From Polyangia bacterium (GTDB taxonomy: Bacteria > Myxococcota_A > Polyangia > Nannocystales > Nannocystaceae): a DNA stretch of 64,000 bases. The translations under genes were made by a program, and so were the position numbers. Position 1 is the stretch's first letter. Each line of letters begins with the position of its first letter. This document shows positions 53,014-63,072 of the stretch, piece after piece. The stretch lies in the NCBI GenBank assembly GCA_030429545.1, contig JAUIFF010000009.1, positions 248,001-312,000 on the forward strand, read 5' to 3'. The notes beneath the pieces are model-generated. The model had not been told where the DNA came from. It was given only the letters and a program-made list of their open reading frames with translations, and made no database searches.

Positions 53014-54384
53014 ATGCACACGATGATTGGCCCCGCAGCCAGGGCACTCCCATGGCTTGACAGCCGCGACGGCATGCGCGACTTCGGAGCCATGCTCGAT
53101 GAGCTCATAGCGAGACTGAAACGGCTGCAGGGAGCGGAGCGGGTGGACGCCCTCATGGCACTCCCGCTCGACGTGACCGAGCGGCTGACCGCGATCATCT
53201 TTGTCGACGAGCTCGGAGGATTGCGGATCCCGGAGCTTCCGCTCGAATGTTGGGGCGAGGTCGCCCTCGCATTGTGGTCGCGGCTTCCCCCGCGTCATCA
53301 ACGGGTGCGCATGAGCCATCAACGCTTCGAGCACCTCGGGCCCCGCCACGCCCTCGAGATCCTTGCTCGAGCACCGGAATTGCGGGAGCTCGGGCTCCCG
53401 TTTTCGACGGTATCCGACCTCGCCCCGCTCGCCAACATGACCCAGTTGGAAGCCCTCGACGTCACGTTTAGCCCGATCTCCGATGTCTCACCACTCGCTG
53501 GGCTGGTGAACCTAACGACCCTGTTCTTACACTCGACCAAGGTCTCCGACATCGAACCGCTACGCGGGCTTGAACAGATGGAACGACTGTCGCTGCAGCG
53601 TTGCCCGGTTGCGCAGGTCGATGCGCTTGTCGGGATGACCCGGCTGCGTGCCCTGCAACTCGGTGGAACCCAGACCAACAGCATCGCGGCACTCGCTCGG
53701 CTGCATCAGCTCGAGACGATCGACCTGTGGGGCACGCCGGTTTTCGACCTTTCGCCGCTGGCGGGTGCGTCGAAACTTACGTGGGCCAACGTCGGGCGTT
53801 CACAGATTTCTAGCCTCGAACCGCTCGCCGGTGCCGACAGTCTCGAACATCTCGATTTTCAGGATACGTCTGTTTGCGACCTGGGCCCACTCGCCGGCGC
53901 GACCGGGCTGCGAAAGCTCAACGCCTCGCGGACAAAGGTGGCAAACCTCGAACCAATCGCGGGAGCGACGAAGTTACAGACGCTCTCGCTCTGCGCCACC
54001 AACGTTGCGGACCTCAGTGTATTAGCAACGTTCACCGACCTCACCGAACTCGCGCTCGCGCATACGCCTGTCGAAGATCTCACTCCCCTGGTAAGCCTGC
54101 GTGGGCTCCAAAAGCTTTGGCTCAACGCATCTTCGGTCGAGGACTTACGCCCGCTCGCCGGGCTCACCAGTTTGCGCGAGCTCTACCTCGCGGACACGAC
54201 TGTCGCCGACCTCTCCGCGCTTGCCGGGCTCACAGGACTCCGGCGCCTCGGGCTCGAGCGGACTCAGGTCTCAGGGCTCGATGCGTTGCGAGCCTGTGAG
54301 CAGCTCGACTACCTTTATGTCGGCGGTCTCGATGTCGATGTGGATGCCTACGAGGGGCGCCCGGGACTGTCGCTTGTGCGCTGA
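53014..54384 (+). CDS. Leucine-rich repeat protein (internalin-like)
   Basis: The protein has 456 residues. From about residue 125 to 440 it is made of 13 or so repeats of 22 residues with the pattern LxxLxxLxLxxTxVSDLxPLAG (for example LTTLFLHSTKVSDIEPLRGL and LRELYLADTTVADLSALAGL). This is the internalin-type LRR (22-residue) fold, which usually binds other proteins. The N-terminal ~120 residues form a helical cap region without signal peptide, so the protein is probably cytoplasmic. No catalytic domain is seen. ATG 53014 starts a plausible N-terminus. Confidence 0.85.
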   Translation: MHTMIGPAARALPWLDSRDGMRDFGAMLDELIARLKRLQGAERVDALMALPLDVTERLTAIIFVDELGGLRIPELPLECWGEVALALWSRLPPRHQRVRMSHQRFEHLGPRHALEILARAPELRELGLPFSTVSDLAPLANMTQLEALDVTFSPISDVSPLAGLVNLTTLFLHSTKVSDIEPLRGLEQMERLSLQRCPVAQVDALVGMTRLRALQLGGTQTNSIAALARLHQLETIDLWGTPVFDLSPLAGASKLTWANVGRSQISSLEPLAGADSLEHLDFQDTSVCDLGPLAGATGLRKLNASRTKVANLEPIAGATKLQTLSLCATNVADLSVLATFTDLTELALAHTPVEDLTPLVSLRGLQKLWLNASSVEDLRPLAGLTSLRELYLADTTVADLSALAGLTGLRRLGLERTQVSGLDALRACEQLDYLYVGGLDVDVDAYEGRPGLSLVR

Positions 54385-54426
54385 GGTGCCCGACTTGAAT
54401 GTCGATACATCTATCTCAACGCCAGG

Positions 54427-54804
54427 CTACAGTGTTTCGATAATTTCGCCGCCCGACACCAGGACTTGGCCGAAGGTCTGCAGCGTCTCGAGAAACTGGC
54501 CAAACTCGGGCCACGTCGCCGCCGCCTCGAAGTGGCGTTGCAAACCCTCGGGAGCTACATAGATCTCGTTGATGCAGAACAACACGTTTCCAGTTGTTCC
54601 CTGTGATGGATCTGCGGGGTTGTTGAGCTCATCAGCCCGGACAACGTGGTAGTCAACGAGATGAATCTTGTCGCCTCCCTCTAGGCTGTGGTGCTCCCGC
54701 ATGAACCGTGCATGGGTCTGGATGACAGCTTGGACCTCTGCGGCTTTTTCGTTCGGGACTTTGAGTGCAAAGTTAAAGGTGAGTTGACCTCGTGTAGATT
54801 TCAC
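54427..54804 (-). CDS. Small protein, possible dimeric alpha/beta-barrel
   Basis: The protein has 125 residues. It begins VKSTRGQLTFNFALKVPNEKAAEVQAVIQTHARFMREHHS and contains alternating beta/alpha segments that resemble an ABM-type (antibiotic biosynthesis monooxygenase-like) fold, but no catalytic residue is clear. GTG 54804 is preferred over GTG 54837 because AAGAAGGA lies 7 bases upstream. The rest, IHLVDYHVVRADELNNPADPSQG and then GLQRHFEAAATWPEFGQF, is charged and soluble. No operon partner is seen. The function is unknown. Confidence 0.55.
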   Translation of the reverse strand: MKSTRGQLTFNFALKVPNEKAAEVQAVIQTHARFMREHHSLEGGDKIHLVDYHVVRADELNNPADPSQGTTGNVLFCINEIYVAPEGLQRHFEAAATWPEFGQFLETLQTFGQVLVSGGEIIETL

Positions 54805-55038
54805 AGCTTGTCCTTCTTGTGGGTGGGGGTGTTCCACAGCCAGCTTAGCGAAGGGGCGCGGGATGCGTGTGTACTTACGTTGTTCAGCCAGGGCTCTGTT
54901 TCACGCGCTAGTGGCCGAGAAACTCAAAAGCGTGTCATCGCGCTCGCGGGCACAGTCACAACCCGCCATCTTCCCCAGTTTTTTGCGACGGTCGAGTTTG
55001 CCGACATATGATTACCTGTGCCTACATTGGAGCCAAAG

Positions 55039-55437
55039 ATGATCGAACGACGGACGGAGCGCAGCTCCATTCCCTGGGAGGCGGCTAGCCTCTATCTCAA
55101 GCACATGGCGCGGCAAAAGCAACTCGACCAAATGGTGCTCGCCAGCCGTGAGGGGTTGTTTGTCCTCGGTGCCGACGACGGTCGAAGCGACAGCAAGCTC
55201 GCCGCACTCGCACCGCTCGTCGCCGAACATCCCTCGGCCCTCAATCCGCGGCTGGTCGCCCAAGTCACCCGGGGCCGGCCTATCCAAACCTGGCGGATTT
55301 CACTGCGCGGACAGACCTGTTTTCTGGCGGCCGTCGGGCGCTCCACGCAGCTGACGACCGATGTCCAGGACACGTTTGACCGCATTTTTTCGACCGGCCG
55401 GCGAGCAGCAATCCGCCAGCCGATCCTGCCGAATTAA
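55039..55437 (+). CDS. Small roadblock/LC7-like protein
   Basis: The protein has 132 residues. ATG 55039 follows GGAG. The section QLDQMVLASREGLFVLGADDGRSDSKLAALAPLVAEHP resembles the roadblock/LC7 (MglB-like) fold, whose members regulate small GTPases. The match is short and by eye. The C-terminal half (IQTWRISLRGQTCFLAAVGR) fits further strands. It lacks a signal peptide. No GTPase (MglA-like) gene is adjacent, so any partner is unknown. Confidence 0.5.
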   Translation: MIERRTERSSIPWEAASLYLKHMARQKQLDQMVLASREGLFVLGADDGRSDSKLAALAPLVAEHPSALNPRLVAQVTRGRPIQTWRISLRGQTCFLAAVGRSTQLTTDVQDTFDRIFSTGRRAAIRQPILPN

Positions 55438-55565
55438 CCCTCGACGACGTCTTTAAACCTTCGTGGCCAAACTTTCTTAGTACTTGAACATACATTAGAT
55501 TTCGGCACCCGTGCCAGCTATTCGCCACGATGGTGGAGCGCTGGTACGGGTGTCGAGTGTTGGTT

Positions 55566-56252
55566 TTAGATGTCGTTGAGACGCCAGTCGATGGCGCCGT
55601 CCCTATGGCCCTGTTCCTCGAGCAACTCGTTGATCTTTGAAAAGGGTTTGCTGCCAAAAAATCCGTTGCGGGCCGACAGCGGTGATGGGTGGGTACCGAG
55701 GAGCACCGCGTTTTGCTCGGTGTCGATAAGCTTGATTTTCTTTTTGGCGTAGCCACCCCACAGCACAAACACAATCGGTCGTGGGTCGGCGCTGAGCGTC
55801 CGAATCACAGCGTCGGTGAACTTTTCCCAGCCCTTGCCCTTGTGTGAGTTGGCCTTGTGGGCCCGCACGGTCAAGACTGCGTTGATCATCAAGATGCCCT
55901 GCTTGGCCCAGTCGACGAGGTAACCGTGGTTGGGGCGGGGGTGCCCGAGGTCCGCCTCTAACTCCTTGTACATGTTGACAAGCGACGGCGGCACTTTGAT
56001 CCCCGGGCGCACCGAGAAGCACAGCCCATGGGCCTGGCCGTTGTCGTGGTACGGGTCTTGCCCCAAGATGACAACTCTGACCTCGTTGTAGGGGACGAGC
56101 TCAAACGCCTGAAACACATCCTCGGGTGGGGGGAATACTTCGTGTTTGGCCCGCTCGTCGGCGACAAATTGTTTGAGCCGCTGAAAGTAGGGTTTTTCGA
56201 GTTCGGGGCCAAGGGCCTGCGCCCAATCGTCGGGAAGGTTGTAGTCCGCCAT
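55566..56252 (-). CDS. ung: Uracil-DNA glycosylase
   Basis: Ung removes uracil from DNA as the first step of base excision repair. The protein has 228 residues and family 1 motifs: the water-activating Asp66 in GQDPYHDNGQAHGLCFSV, NHGYLVDWAKQGILMINAVLTVR, VFVLWGGYAKKK and the minor-groove loop HPSPLSARNGFFG. It is soluble, as expected. ATG 56252 is a normal start. The neighbouring pepA gene lies upstream on the same strand with a terminator between them. Confidence 0.97.
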   Translation of the reverse strand: MADYNLPDDWAQALGPELEKPYFQRLKQFVADERAKHEVFPPPEDVFQAFELVPYNEVRVVILGQDPYHDNGQAHGLCFSVRPGIKVPPSLVNMYKELEADLGHPRPNHGYLVDWAKQGILMINAVLTVRAHKANSHKGKGWEKFTDAVIRTLSADPRPIVFVLWGGYAKKKIKLIDTEQNAVLLGTHPSPLSARNGFFGSKPFSKINELLEEQGHRDGAIDWRLNDI

Positions 56253-56504
56253 CGAGTCCTCGCCGGGAGAGTAGCGAAAAATGGTGGCTCACGGGGTCGC
56301 CGGCAGGGAAAACACCGCGTTCACCCGCGCGAATCGTGGGGCCAGGGGTCGCGCCTGGTCTGTCCCGCCCGTCAGTGGGCAAAACCGTCAAATTCGCGTC
56401 GGCGGTTGGGCTCGGCATCGCCAATTGATGCATCTGCATCGAGTGCCGGTGACCCGCGTTGGATCTGCGCGGTTTTTGCTGCCCCTCCCCGATAACGGAC
56501 AACC

Positions 56505-56535
56505 AAAGAAAAACGCCCGCTGCGGGAGCGGGCGT
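56505..56535 (-). terminator. Rho-independent terminator for pepA
   Basis: A perfect 9-bp stem (56513-56521 with 56527-56535, ACGCCCGCT/AGCGGGCGT) has a 5-base loop. On the minus strand it is followed by TTTTCTTTGG. It lies 26 bp after the pepA stop codon. Confidence 0.85.
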
Positions 56536-56561
56536 AAGATGCGTGTACAACGAGCGCGCGA

Positions 56562-58040
<1,479 letters not shown>

Positions 58041-58382
58041 ACATCTGTGGCGATGGGTGAAGTCTTCGCTCGCGAATTTTGCAGTATTGCGTTGCGGTGA
58101 ACGCGTGGTTTTTCTGACGAGCGAGCCCTCGAGCGGCTCGTTGGCACGGGCGTCGAGCACCGCGGTGATTGTAGGGTCACGCGATGGTTGGGGGTTGTGG
58201 ACAACGACTCGGTTGCGGATCTGGTGTCCGTTGTACGCACGACCTGAACGTGTGATCTGAACTTGCCGAAGCGAAGTCTTGTTGACGGCTTCGACCCTCA
58301 GGGGCGATTGTACGCATCACTACCTCGGTGCCGAAGACGGGCGCACAGCCCCTTGTTTGTGATAGCGTCTAGCCGACGCGTC
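58041..58382. other. Divergent intergenic region, 342 bp
   Basis: The gap lies between pepA (minus) and the PEGA kinase (plus). Both promoters should be here. I see no clear operator or RNA gene. An in-frame ATG-less extension runs upstream of the kinase but is not conserved-looking. Confidence 0.35.
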
Positions 58383-60395
58383 ATGACCAAACCCAACAAT
58401 CAAAGGCACAACGATCCACTGATTGGGAGCACGTTCGCGGGCCGATACAGCATCGAACGCCGACTCGGTCGCGGGGGCATGGGGGTTGTCTATCGGGCGC
58501 TGCAACTCGATGTCCGCCGCAAGGTTGTCATCAAGATCCTCGCACCCGATTGGGTCGGTGATCCCGAGGCCCTCGCCCGCTTCGAGCGCGAGGCTTCGGG
58601 GCTCAGCAGCCTGCAGCATCCCAACATCGTGACCATCCTCGACTTCGGCAACGTCGAAGGCCGGGCCTTTATCGTCATGGAGTTGGTCGAGGGCGAAACC
58701 CTTGGTCAGTTTGTCAAACGCAAGGGCCGGTTGGAGCTCAACGAGTTTGTGCCGGTCGCCGCCCAGGTACTCAAGGGCCTAGGCGAGGCCCACTCCCGCG
58801 GGATCATCCACCGCGACATCAAGCCGTCCAACATCATGTTGTGCGAGCGCCAGGGCCGGGCCAACTACGTCAAGATTCTCGACTTCGGCCTGGCCAAACT
58901 GGTTTCTGGCTCTTCGGACATCACCAAGCAAAACGTGTTGGGCACGCCGCAGTGCCTGTCGCCCGAGCAGATCCAGGGCGAGCGGGCCGACCAGCGTGTC
59001 GATGTATATGCAGTCGGTATCCTGTTTTACTACATGCTCTCGGGCGTCATGCCGTTTGAAGCCGACAATGATGCCTCGGTGTTGTATAAGCATGTACACG
59101 AAAAACCGGAGCCCCTGGCCAACCTCCTGCCCGAGGGCCACAAGGTGCCCGACGGCGTGGTCGAGCTGATCGGCCGCTGCCTCAAGAAAAAACGCGACAA
59201 CCGGCCGAGCGACGCCAACGAAGTGGTCGAAGGTCTGATCGACCAGGTTCCGTTTTCGATGTTCCGCCTGCCGCGTGCGGTGCCAAAGGCCGCGCGCCCG
59301 CCCGAGCCCGAGATCGAAGAACTCGAGCCCGACGCGGTTGAGGAGCATGTCCCCAAACCCGAGGATATCCAGGTCGGGAGTTTTCCCCGCACACCGCGGG
59401 AGGCCCCGTCGACCCCGTCGACCCGGGTACCCGTTGGGGTGCCACCCATCCCGGCCCCCGGTACGGCGTTGACCGATTCACAAAGGCGTGAGCTCGAGGC
59501 CCAGGGCCACACCGTGACCGCCACCACGATCGATCAGGACGGCAATCGGGTCGTCCACGTGCGCAAGAAAAACGAAACGCCCGTGATGCTCGCGCTTGGC
59601 GTCGTTGCGGTGGCACTCGTCGCCTTCATCCTGTTTGGCAAGGACAAGACCCCCGAGCCACAACCGGGCACGACCGCGGGTCCGGTCGCAGCCAACAACA
59701 ACGGGGGGGACGCGGCCAATCCCCAGGCCAAACTCGACGAGGCCCGCGGGCTTATCGACCGCGGCCAGGTCAGCCAGGCCAAGGAAGTTCTCGACACCAA
59801 CGAAGCCGCCCTCAACGCAGCTGGGTTGTCGGCAGCAGTCGCCGAGCAACGCACCCGGATCTCCGTGTTTGAAACCCTGGCCCGTGCCCGCGAGTTCGAA
59901 CAAAGTGGCGATACAAGCAAGGCGCTCGCCCAGTACCAGGCCGCCTTCGAGCTCGACCCGACCAACGTCGAGGCGCGCAACAAGATCAAGGAATTCTTTG
60001 GCGGGCGGACACCGCCAGCGGGCAAGTACGGGTTTATCACCGTCAACACCGTGCCCTCGGGCGCCAAGATCTGGATCGATGGCAAATCGGTTGGTGATGC
60101 ACCGATGGTCTACCCCCTGTCGATCGGGACCTACGAGGTCGAGGTGACAGCCGCGGGGTATCAGCCCTACAACACCCAGATCACCGTCGGCGACAGCCAG
60201 GATGTGCCGGTCGAAGTCTCCCTCGACAAGAAATCGGGAGGCGTGGTCGCCAGCACCCCAACGCCGCAGCCGCCCTCGCGGTCGTCGACCAAAAAGAAGA
60301 AAAAGCCTACCAACACCAGCAATACGCCAGTCAAAAAGACGCCCCCGCCGGTCAAAAAGAAAAAGAAAAAGTCCGGCGGGTTGTTGCCGACCTAG
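58383..60395 (+). CDS. Membrane Ser/Thr kinase with TPR-like and PEGA domains
   Basis: The protein has 670 residues. The kinase (about 20-290) has LGRGGMGVVYRA, Lys in VVIKILAP, HRDIKPSN (143-150) and DFG at 167-169. A Pro/Glu-rich linker precedes one membrane helix (about 398-420; VMLALGVVAVALVAFILFG). The extracytoplasmic part has TPR-like helices (AKLDEARGLIDRGQVSQAKEVLDTNE, then ALAQYQAAFELDPTNVEA) and a PEGA domain (about 549-610; VNTVPSGAKIWIDGKSVGDAP). It ends in a Lys/Thr/Pro-rich tail. It probably senses an envelope component through the PEGA part. ATG 58383 is chosen over upstream starts. Confidence 0.93.
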   Translation: MTKPNNQRHNDPLIGSTFAGRYSIERRLGRGGMGVVYRALQLDVRRKVVIKILAPDWVGDPEALARFEREASGLSSLQHPNIVTILDFGNVEGRAFIVMELVEGETLGQFVKRKGRLELNEFVPVAAQVLKGLGEAHSRGIIHRDIKPSNIMLCERQGRANYVKILDFGLAKLVSGSSDITKQNVLGTPQCLSPEQIQGERADQRVDVYAVGILFYYMLSGVMPFEADNDASVLYKHVHEKPEPLANLLPEGHKVPDGVVELIGRCLKKKRDNRPSDANEVVEGLIDQVPFSMFRLPRAVPKAARPPEPEIEELEPDAVEEHVPKPEDIQVGSFPRTPREAPSTPSTRVPVGVPPIPAPGTALTDSQRRELEAQGHTVTATTIDQDGNRVVHVRKKNETPVMLALGVVAVALVAFILFGKDKTPEPQPGTTAGPVAANNNGGDAANPQAKLDEARGLIDRGQVSQAKEVLDTNEAALNAAGLSAAVAEQRTRISVFETLARAREFEQSGDTSKALAQYQAAFELDPTNVEARNKIKEFFGGRTPPAGKYGFITVNTVPSGAKIWIDGKSVGDAPMVYPLSIGTYEVEVTAAGYQPYNTQITVGDSQDVPVEVSLDKKSGGVVASTPTPQPPSRSSTKKKKKPTNTSNTPVKKTPPPVKKKKKKSGGLLPT

Positions 60396-60444
60396 GACGT
60401 TGCCTCAGCAGGTCTCCTGTGACCCCGCAACCCAAGGGAAATCA

Positions 60445-61350
60445 ATGAGTATGCAAAAATACCTTCTCACGCTACTGAGCGCGTCCGTGTTTGTCGCGGG
60501 TGTTCATGTTCAGCCAGCAGTTGCCCAGGCCCTGCCGGCGATGGCCGTCGCCCTAGATGAGGATGATGAGGCTTACAACCAGCTGACTGAAAAAGCTGGC
60601 GAACAGTACGAAAAAGAGGAGTACGCCTCTTCGGTTGCCCTGTTCGAGCGGGCCTATGAGATTCGCCCCGAACCGAACATCCTCTTCAACATCGGTCGGA
60701 TCTACGAGGAGTGGGGCAAAAACAAAGAGGCGATCAAGTATTACGAGCGCTTCATTACCGACACCTCGGCCGACTACGACGCCCGCCAGGCCGCGCTCAA
60801 GCGGTTGGCGCTGCTGCGCGAGTTGGTCAAACTCCAAGACGAGAAGGGCGAGCCAAAAGATCCGGACCCCCAACAACCGGACAACAAAACGCCGCCCAAC
60901 CAGACCGATCCAAACCCGCAAAACCCACAGAATCCGCAAAATCCCGGACCGGGTAACCAGGTTGGCCCCAACCCGCCACCTCAGGTGCCCGAGCAGACCG
61001 ACCCGGCCGCCGCCGAGCGACGCAAAAAGCTGCGACCGACCGGCTATGCACTCTTGGGTGTGGGTGTCGCCGGTGGGATCGTCGGCGCAATCATGGGGGG
61101 CCTCGCCCGCAATATCCACGGTTCGCTCGATGAGACTGCGCCCGATATCAATGAGCGTCGGATCATCGAGGCCCGCGGGCGCAACTACTCGACCGGCGCC
61201 GACGTCATGTTCGGGATCGGTGGCGCGCTGGCCATCACCGGCATCATCCTGATCGCTATCCCGCCAAAAAAAGCCTCCTCCCAAACCCAACGGGCACACG
61301 TTCGTCCCCAGGTTTCACCCACTGGCTTGGGCCTCACCGGTCGCTTCTAG
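60445..61350 (+). CDS. Exported TPR protein with C-terminal membrane segments
   Basis: The protein has 301 residues. A signal peptide (LLTLLSASVFVAGVHVQPAVAQA) is followed by TPRs (AGEQYEKEEYASSVALFERAYEIRPEPNILFNIGRIYEEWG), a Pro/Asn/Gln-rich linker with repeated NPQNPQN, and two hydrophobic segments (ALLGVGVAGGIVGAIMGGLA; MFGIGGALAITGIILIAIP). It ends GLTGRF. ATG 60445 follows CAAGGGAAATCA. It lies 49 bp after the kinase gene and is likely cotranscribed with it, possibly acting as a partner. This architecture is common in myxobacterial genomes; its role is unknown. Confidence 0.75.
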   Translation: MSMQKYLLTLLSASVFVAGVHVQPAVAQALPAMAVALDEDDEAYNQLTEKAGEQYEKEEYASSVALFERAYEIRPEPNILFNIGRIYEEWGKNKEAIKYYERFITDTSADYDARQAALKRLALLRELVKLQDEKGEPKDPDPQQPDNKTPPNQTDPNPQNPQNPQNPGPGNQVGPNPPPQVPEQTDPAAAERRKKLRPTGYALLGVGVAGGIVGAIMGGLARNIHGSLDETAPDINERRIIEARGRNYSTGADVMFGIGGALAITGIILIAIPPKKASSQTQRAHVRPQVSPTGLGLTGRF

Positions 61351-61384
61351 CCCCCACGTAGAAGGTACTCTCCAAGGTTTTTCG

Positions 61385-62944
61385 ATGCACGAAGCAACTC
61401 AAAAAATCACCGCACGCCCCTGGGCTAAGGCCGCACTGTTTGTGCTGGCCTGCGGGTCCGGTGCTTGCTCGGCGGTTCTCGACTTTACCGAGTGCCGCAG
61501 CGATGAGGACTGCGCGGCCTTCTTTGTCGACAATCGCCCGCTGTTTTGCAACGAGGCGGAGTCCCGCTGCAAAGTCAAACAGCCGGGCTGTACCACCGTC
61601 GACGACTGTGCGATGCACAGCGACAACTCGATTTGTGGGCTTTCAAGCGAGTGCTTTGAGCTCCAAGTGGGCGACGGAGCACCCTGCGACGAGCCTGTGT
61701 ACCCCAGCGGCGAGAAGTCGGATGTCATCTATATCGGCTCGATTCTCAACTCTACCGCGAGCTACAACGGCGGGGTCGAGCAGGCCATCCAGATGGCGAT
61801 CAGCGACTTTAATGCAAATGCAACGATTGCCGACAAGAAAGTCGCGTGGATCCGTTGCGACTCGGGTGGCGATGTCAACCAGGCGATCGCAGCCGCCGAG
61901 TATCTGGCCGGCAAGGAAGTCGACAACGACATTGTCGGAGTCGGGGTAGCCGGGGTCATCGGTCCGGTTGAAGACGCCGCCTTCAAGGGGGTAGCCGGGG
62001 TTACACTCGCCAGCGGAGTCAATGCATTTACAATTTCTCCGGGCGCGGTCGGGCCGGTTCCCAACGATCAACTCGGGTTGGTCTACCGGGCCAATGCCGG
62101 GGCCGAGCGGCGCGCAGTGGCGATTCGCAACCGGGTCGAAGACCTCAACCTCAACACCGCATATGTGTTGTACGGCAACGAGGCCGCAGGGGACTATGCG
62201 CAGTCCGTGCTCGAGGCGTTCGAAGGCAACGTGGTCGGCTCGCAGCAAAACATCCTCTACAACTCGCAGCTGCCCGCAGCTGACTTGGTTGCGCTGCTGC
62301 CAAAGTCGAATGTGCCCGAACTCCTGATGATCATCGGTGGCGATGAGATCGCCGATATCCTGACGGAGTACGTCAGCCAGGGCCTACCGATTCCGACCAA
62401 GATCATCGTCACAGAGCGTGGCGCTTCGGCGGTGGTTCAGGCGGTCACCAGCCTCGGACCGAGCGCCCAGGACCTGATCGACAGTCTCGAAGTCATTGCC
62501 CCGGCGGTGCCGCAGATGCCGGCCACATCCGAGGCGTTTCGCCAGCGCTTGACGGGTGAGTTCCCCGGGACCCAGCCCGGTGCGTTCGTCGAGTTGGCCT
62601 ACGACAGCACGGCCCTGACACTGCTCGCAGCAGCCTCGCAATCGTCGACCTCGGGGCCCAACGTCGCCGCGGGGATCCAATCGATCGTGACTGTCGACGG
62701 CGTCGAAGCCCCACTCGGGACCGCAACCGACATGCGCAACGCAGCCCAGGCGCTACTCAACGGTTCGATCAACCTCACGGGTGTTTCGAGCACGCTGTCG
62801 GTCAACCCGGCGATCCGCGACACCTGCCACGACTTTGTTTCCTACAAGGTCAGCGGCACCACCAACCCGAGCTTGGTACCGCAGTTGACGATGGGGGTGA
62901 CCTGTCCCGACGGTGCTGTCGGTGACTGGATGCCGACGTCGTAA
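61385..62944 (+). CDS. Periplasmic-binding lipoprotein (type 1 fold) with Cys-rich N-terminus
   Basis: The protein has 519 residues. A lipoprotein signal (AALFVLACGSGAC) is followed by about 70 residues with eight Cys in CRSDEDC / CTTVDDC-type motifs. These look like a small disulphide-stabilised module, as seen in some myxobacterial proteins. The rest is a Leu/Ile/Val-binding-type domain (IYIGSILNSTASYNGGVEQAIQMAISDFN; VGVGVAGVIGPVEDAAFKGVAGVTL; VLYGNEAAGDYAQSVLEAF). No permease or ATPase genes are nearby, so it may be a sensor rather than a transporter subunit. Two TGYANNTRCA motifs lie in the gene. It follows the TPR gene after 34 bp. Confidence 0.85.
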   Translation: MHEATQKITARPWAKAALFVLACGSGACSAVLDFTECRSDEDCAAFFVDNRPLFCNEAESRCKVKQPGCTTVDDCAMHSDNSICGLSSECFELQVGDGAPCDEPVYPSGEKSDVIYIGSILNSTASYNGGVEQAIQMAISDFNANATIADKKVAWIRCDSGGDVNQAIAAAEYLAGKEVDNDIVGVGVAGVIGPVEDAAFKGVAGVTLASGVNAFTISPGAVGPVPNDQLGLVYRANAGAERRAVAIRNRVEDLNLNTAYVLYGNEAAGDYAQSVLEAFEGNVVGSQQNILYNSQLPAADLVALLPKSNVPELLMIIGGDEIADILTEYVSQGLPIPTKIIVTERGASAVVQAVTSLGPSAQDLIDSLEVIAPAVPQMPATSEAFRQRLTGEFPGTQPGAFVELAYDSTALTLLAAASQSSTSGPNVAAGIQSIVTVDGVEAPLGTATDMRNAAQALLNGSINLTGVSSTLSVNPAIRDTCHDFVSYKVSGTTNPSLVPQLTMGVTCPDGAVGDWMPTS

Positions 62945-62970
62945 GCAACAACGTCAAGTGCCCCAAAAAC

Positions 62971-63000
62971 AAAGCCCGGCATATGCGCTGGGCTTTCGTT
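62971..63000 (+). terminator. Rho-independent terminator after the binding-protein gene
   Basis: A 7-bp outer stem (AAAGCCC 62971-62977 with GGGCTTT 62990-62996) is followed by CGTTTTGG. It lies 26 bp after the stop codon. Confidence 0.75.
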
Positions 63001-63072
63001 TTGGTTTGGTCCAGGGTGGGCGACTGCGAGATGCTTGCGCATACAAGCTATCGCCCGGTAGCCGCCAATGGC

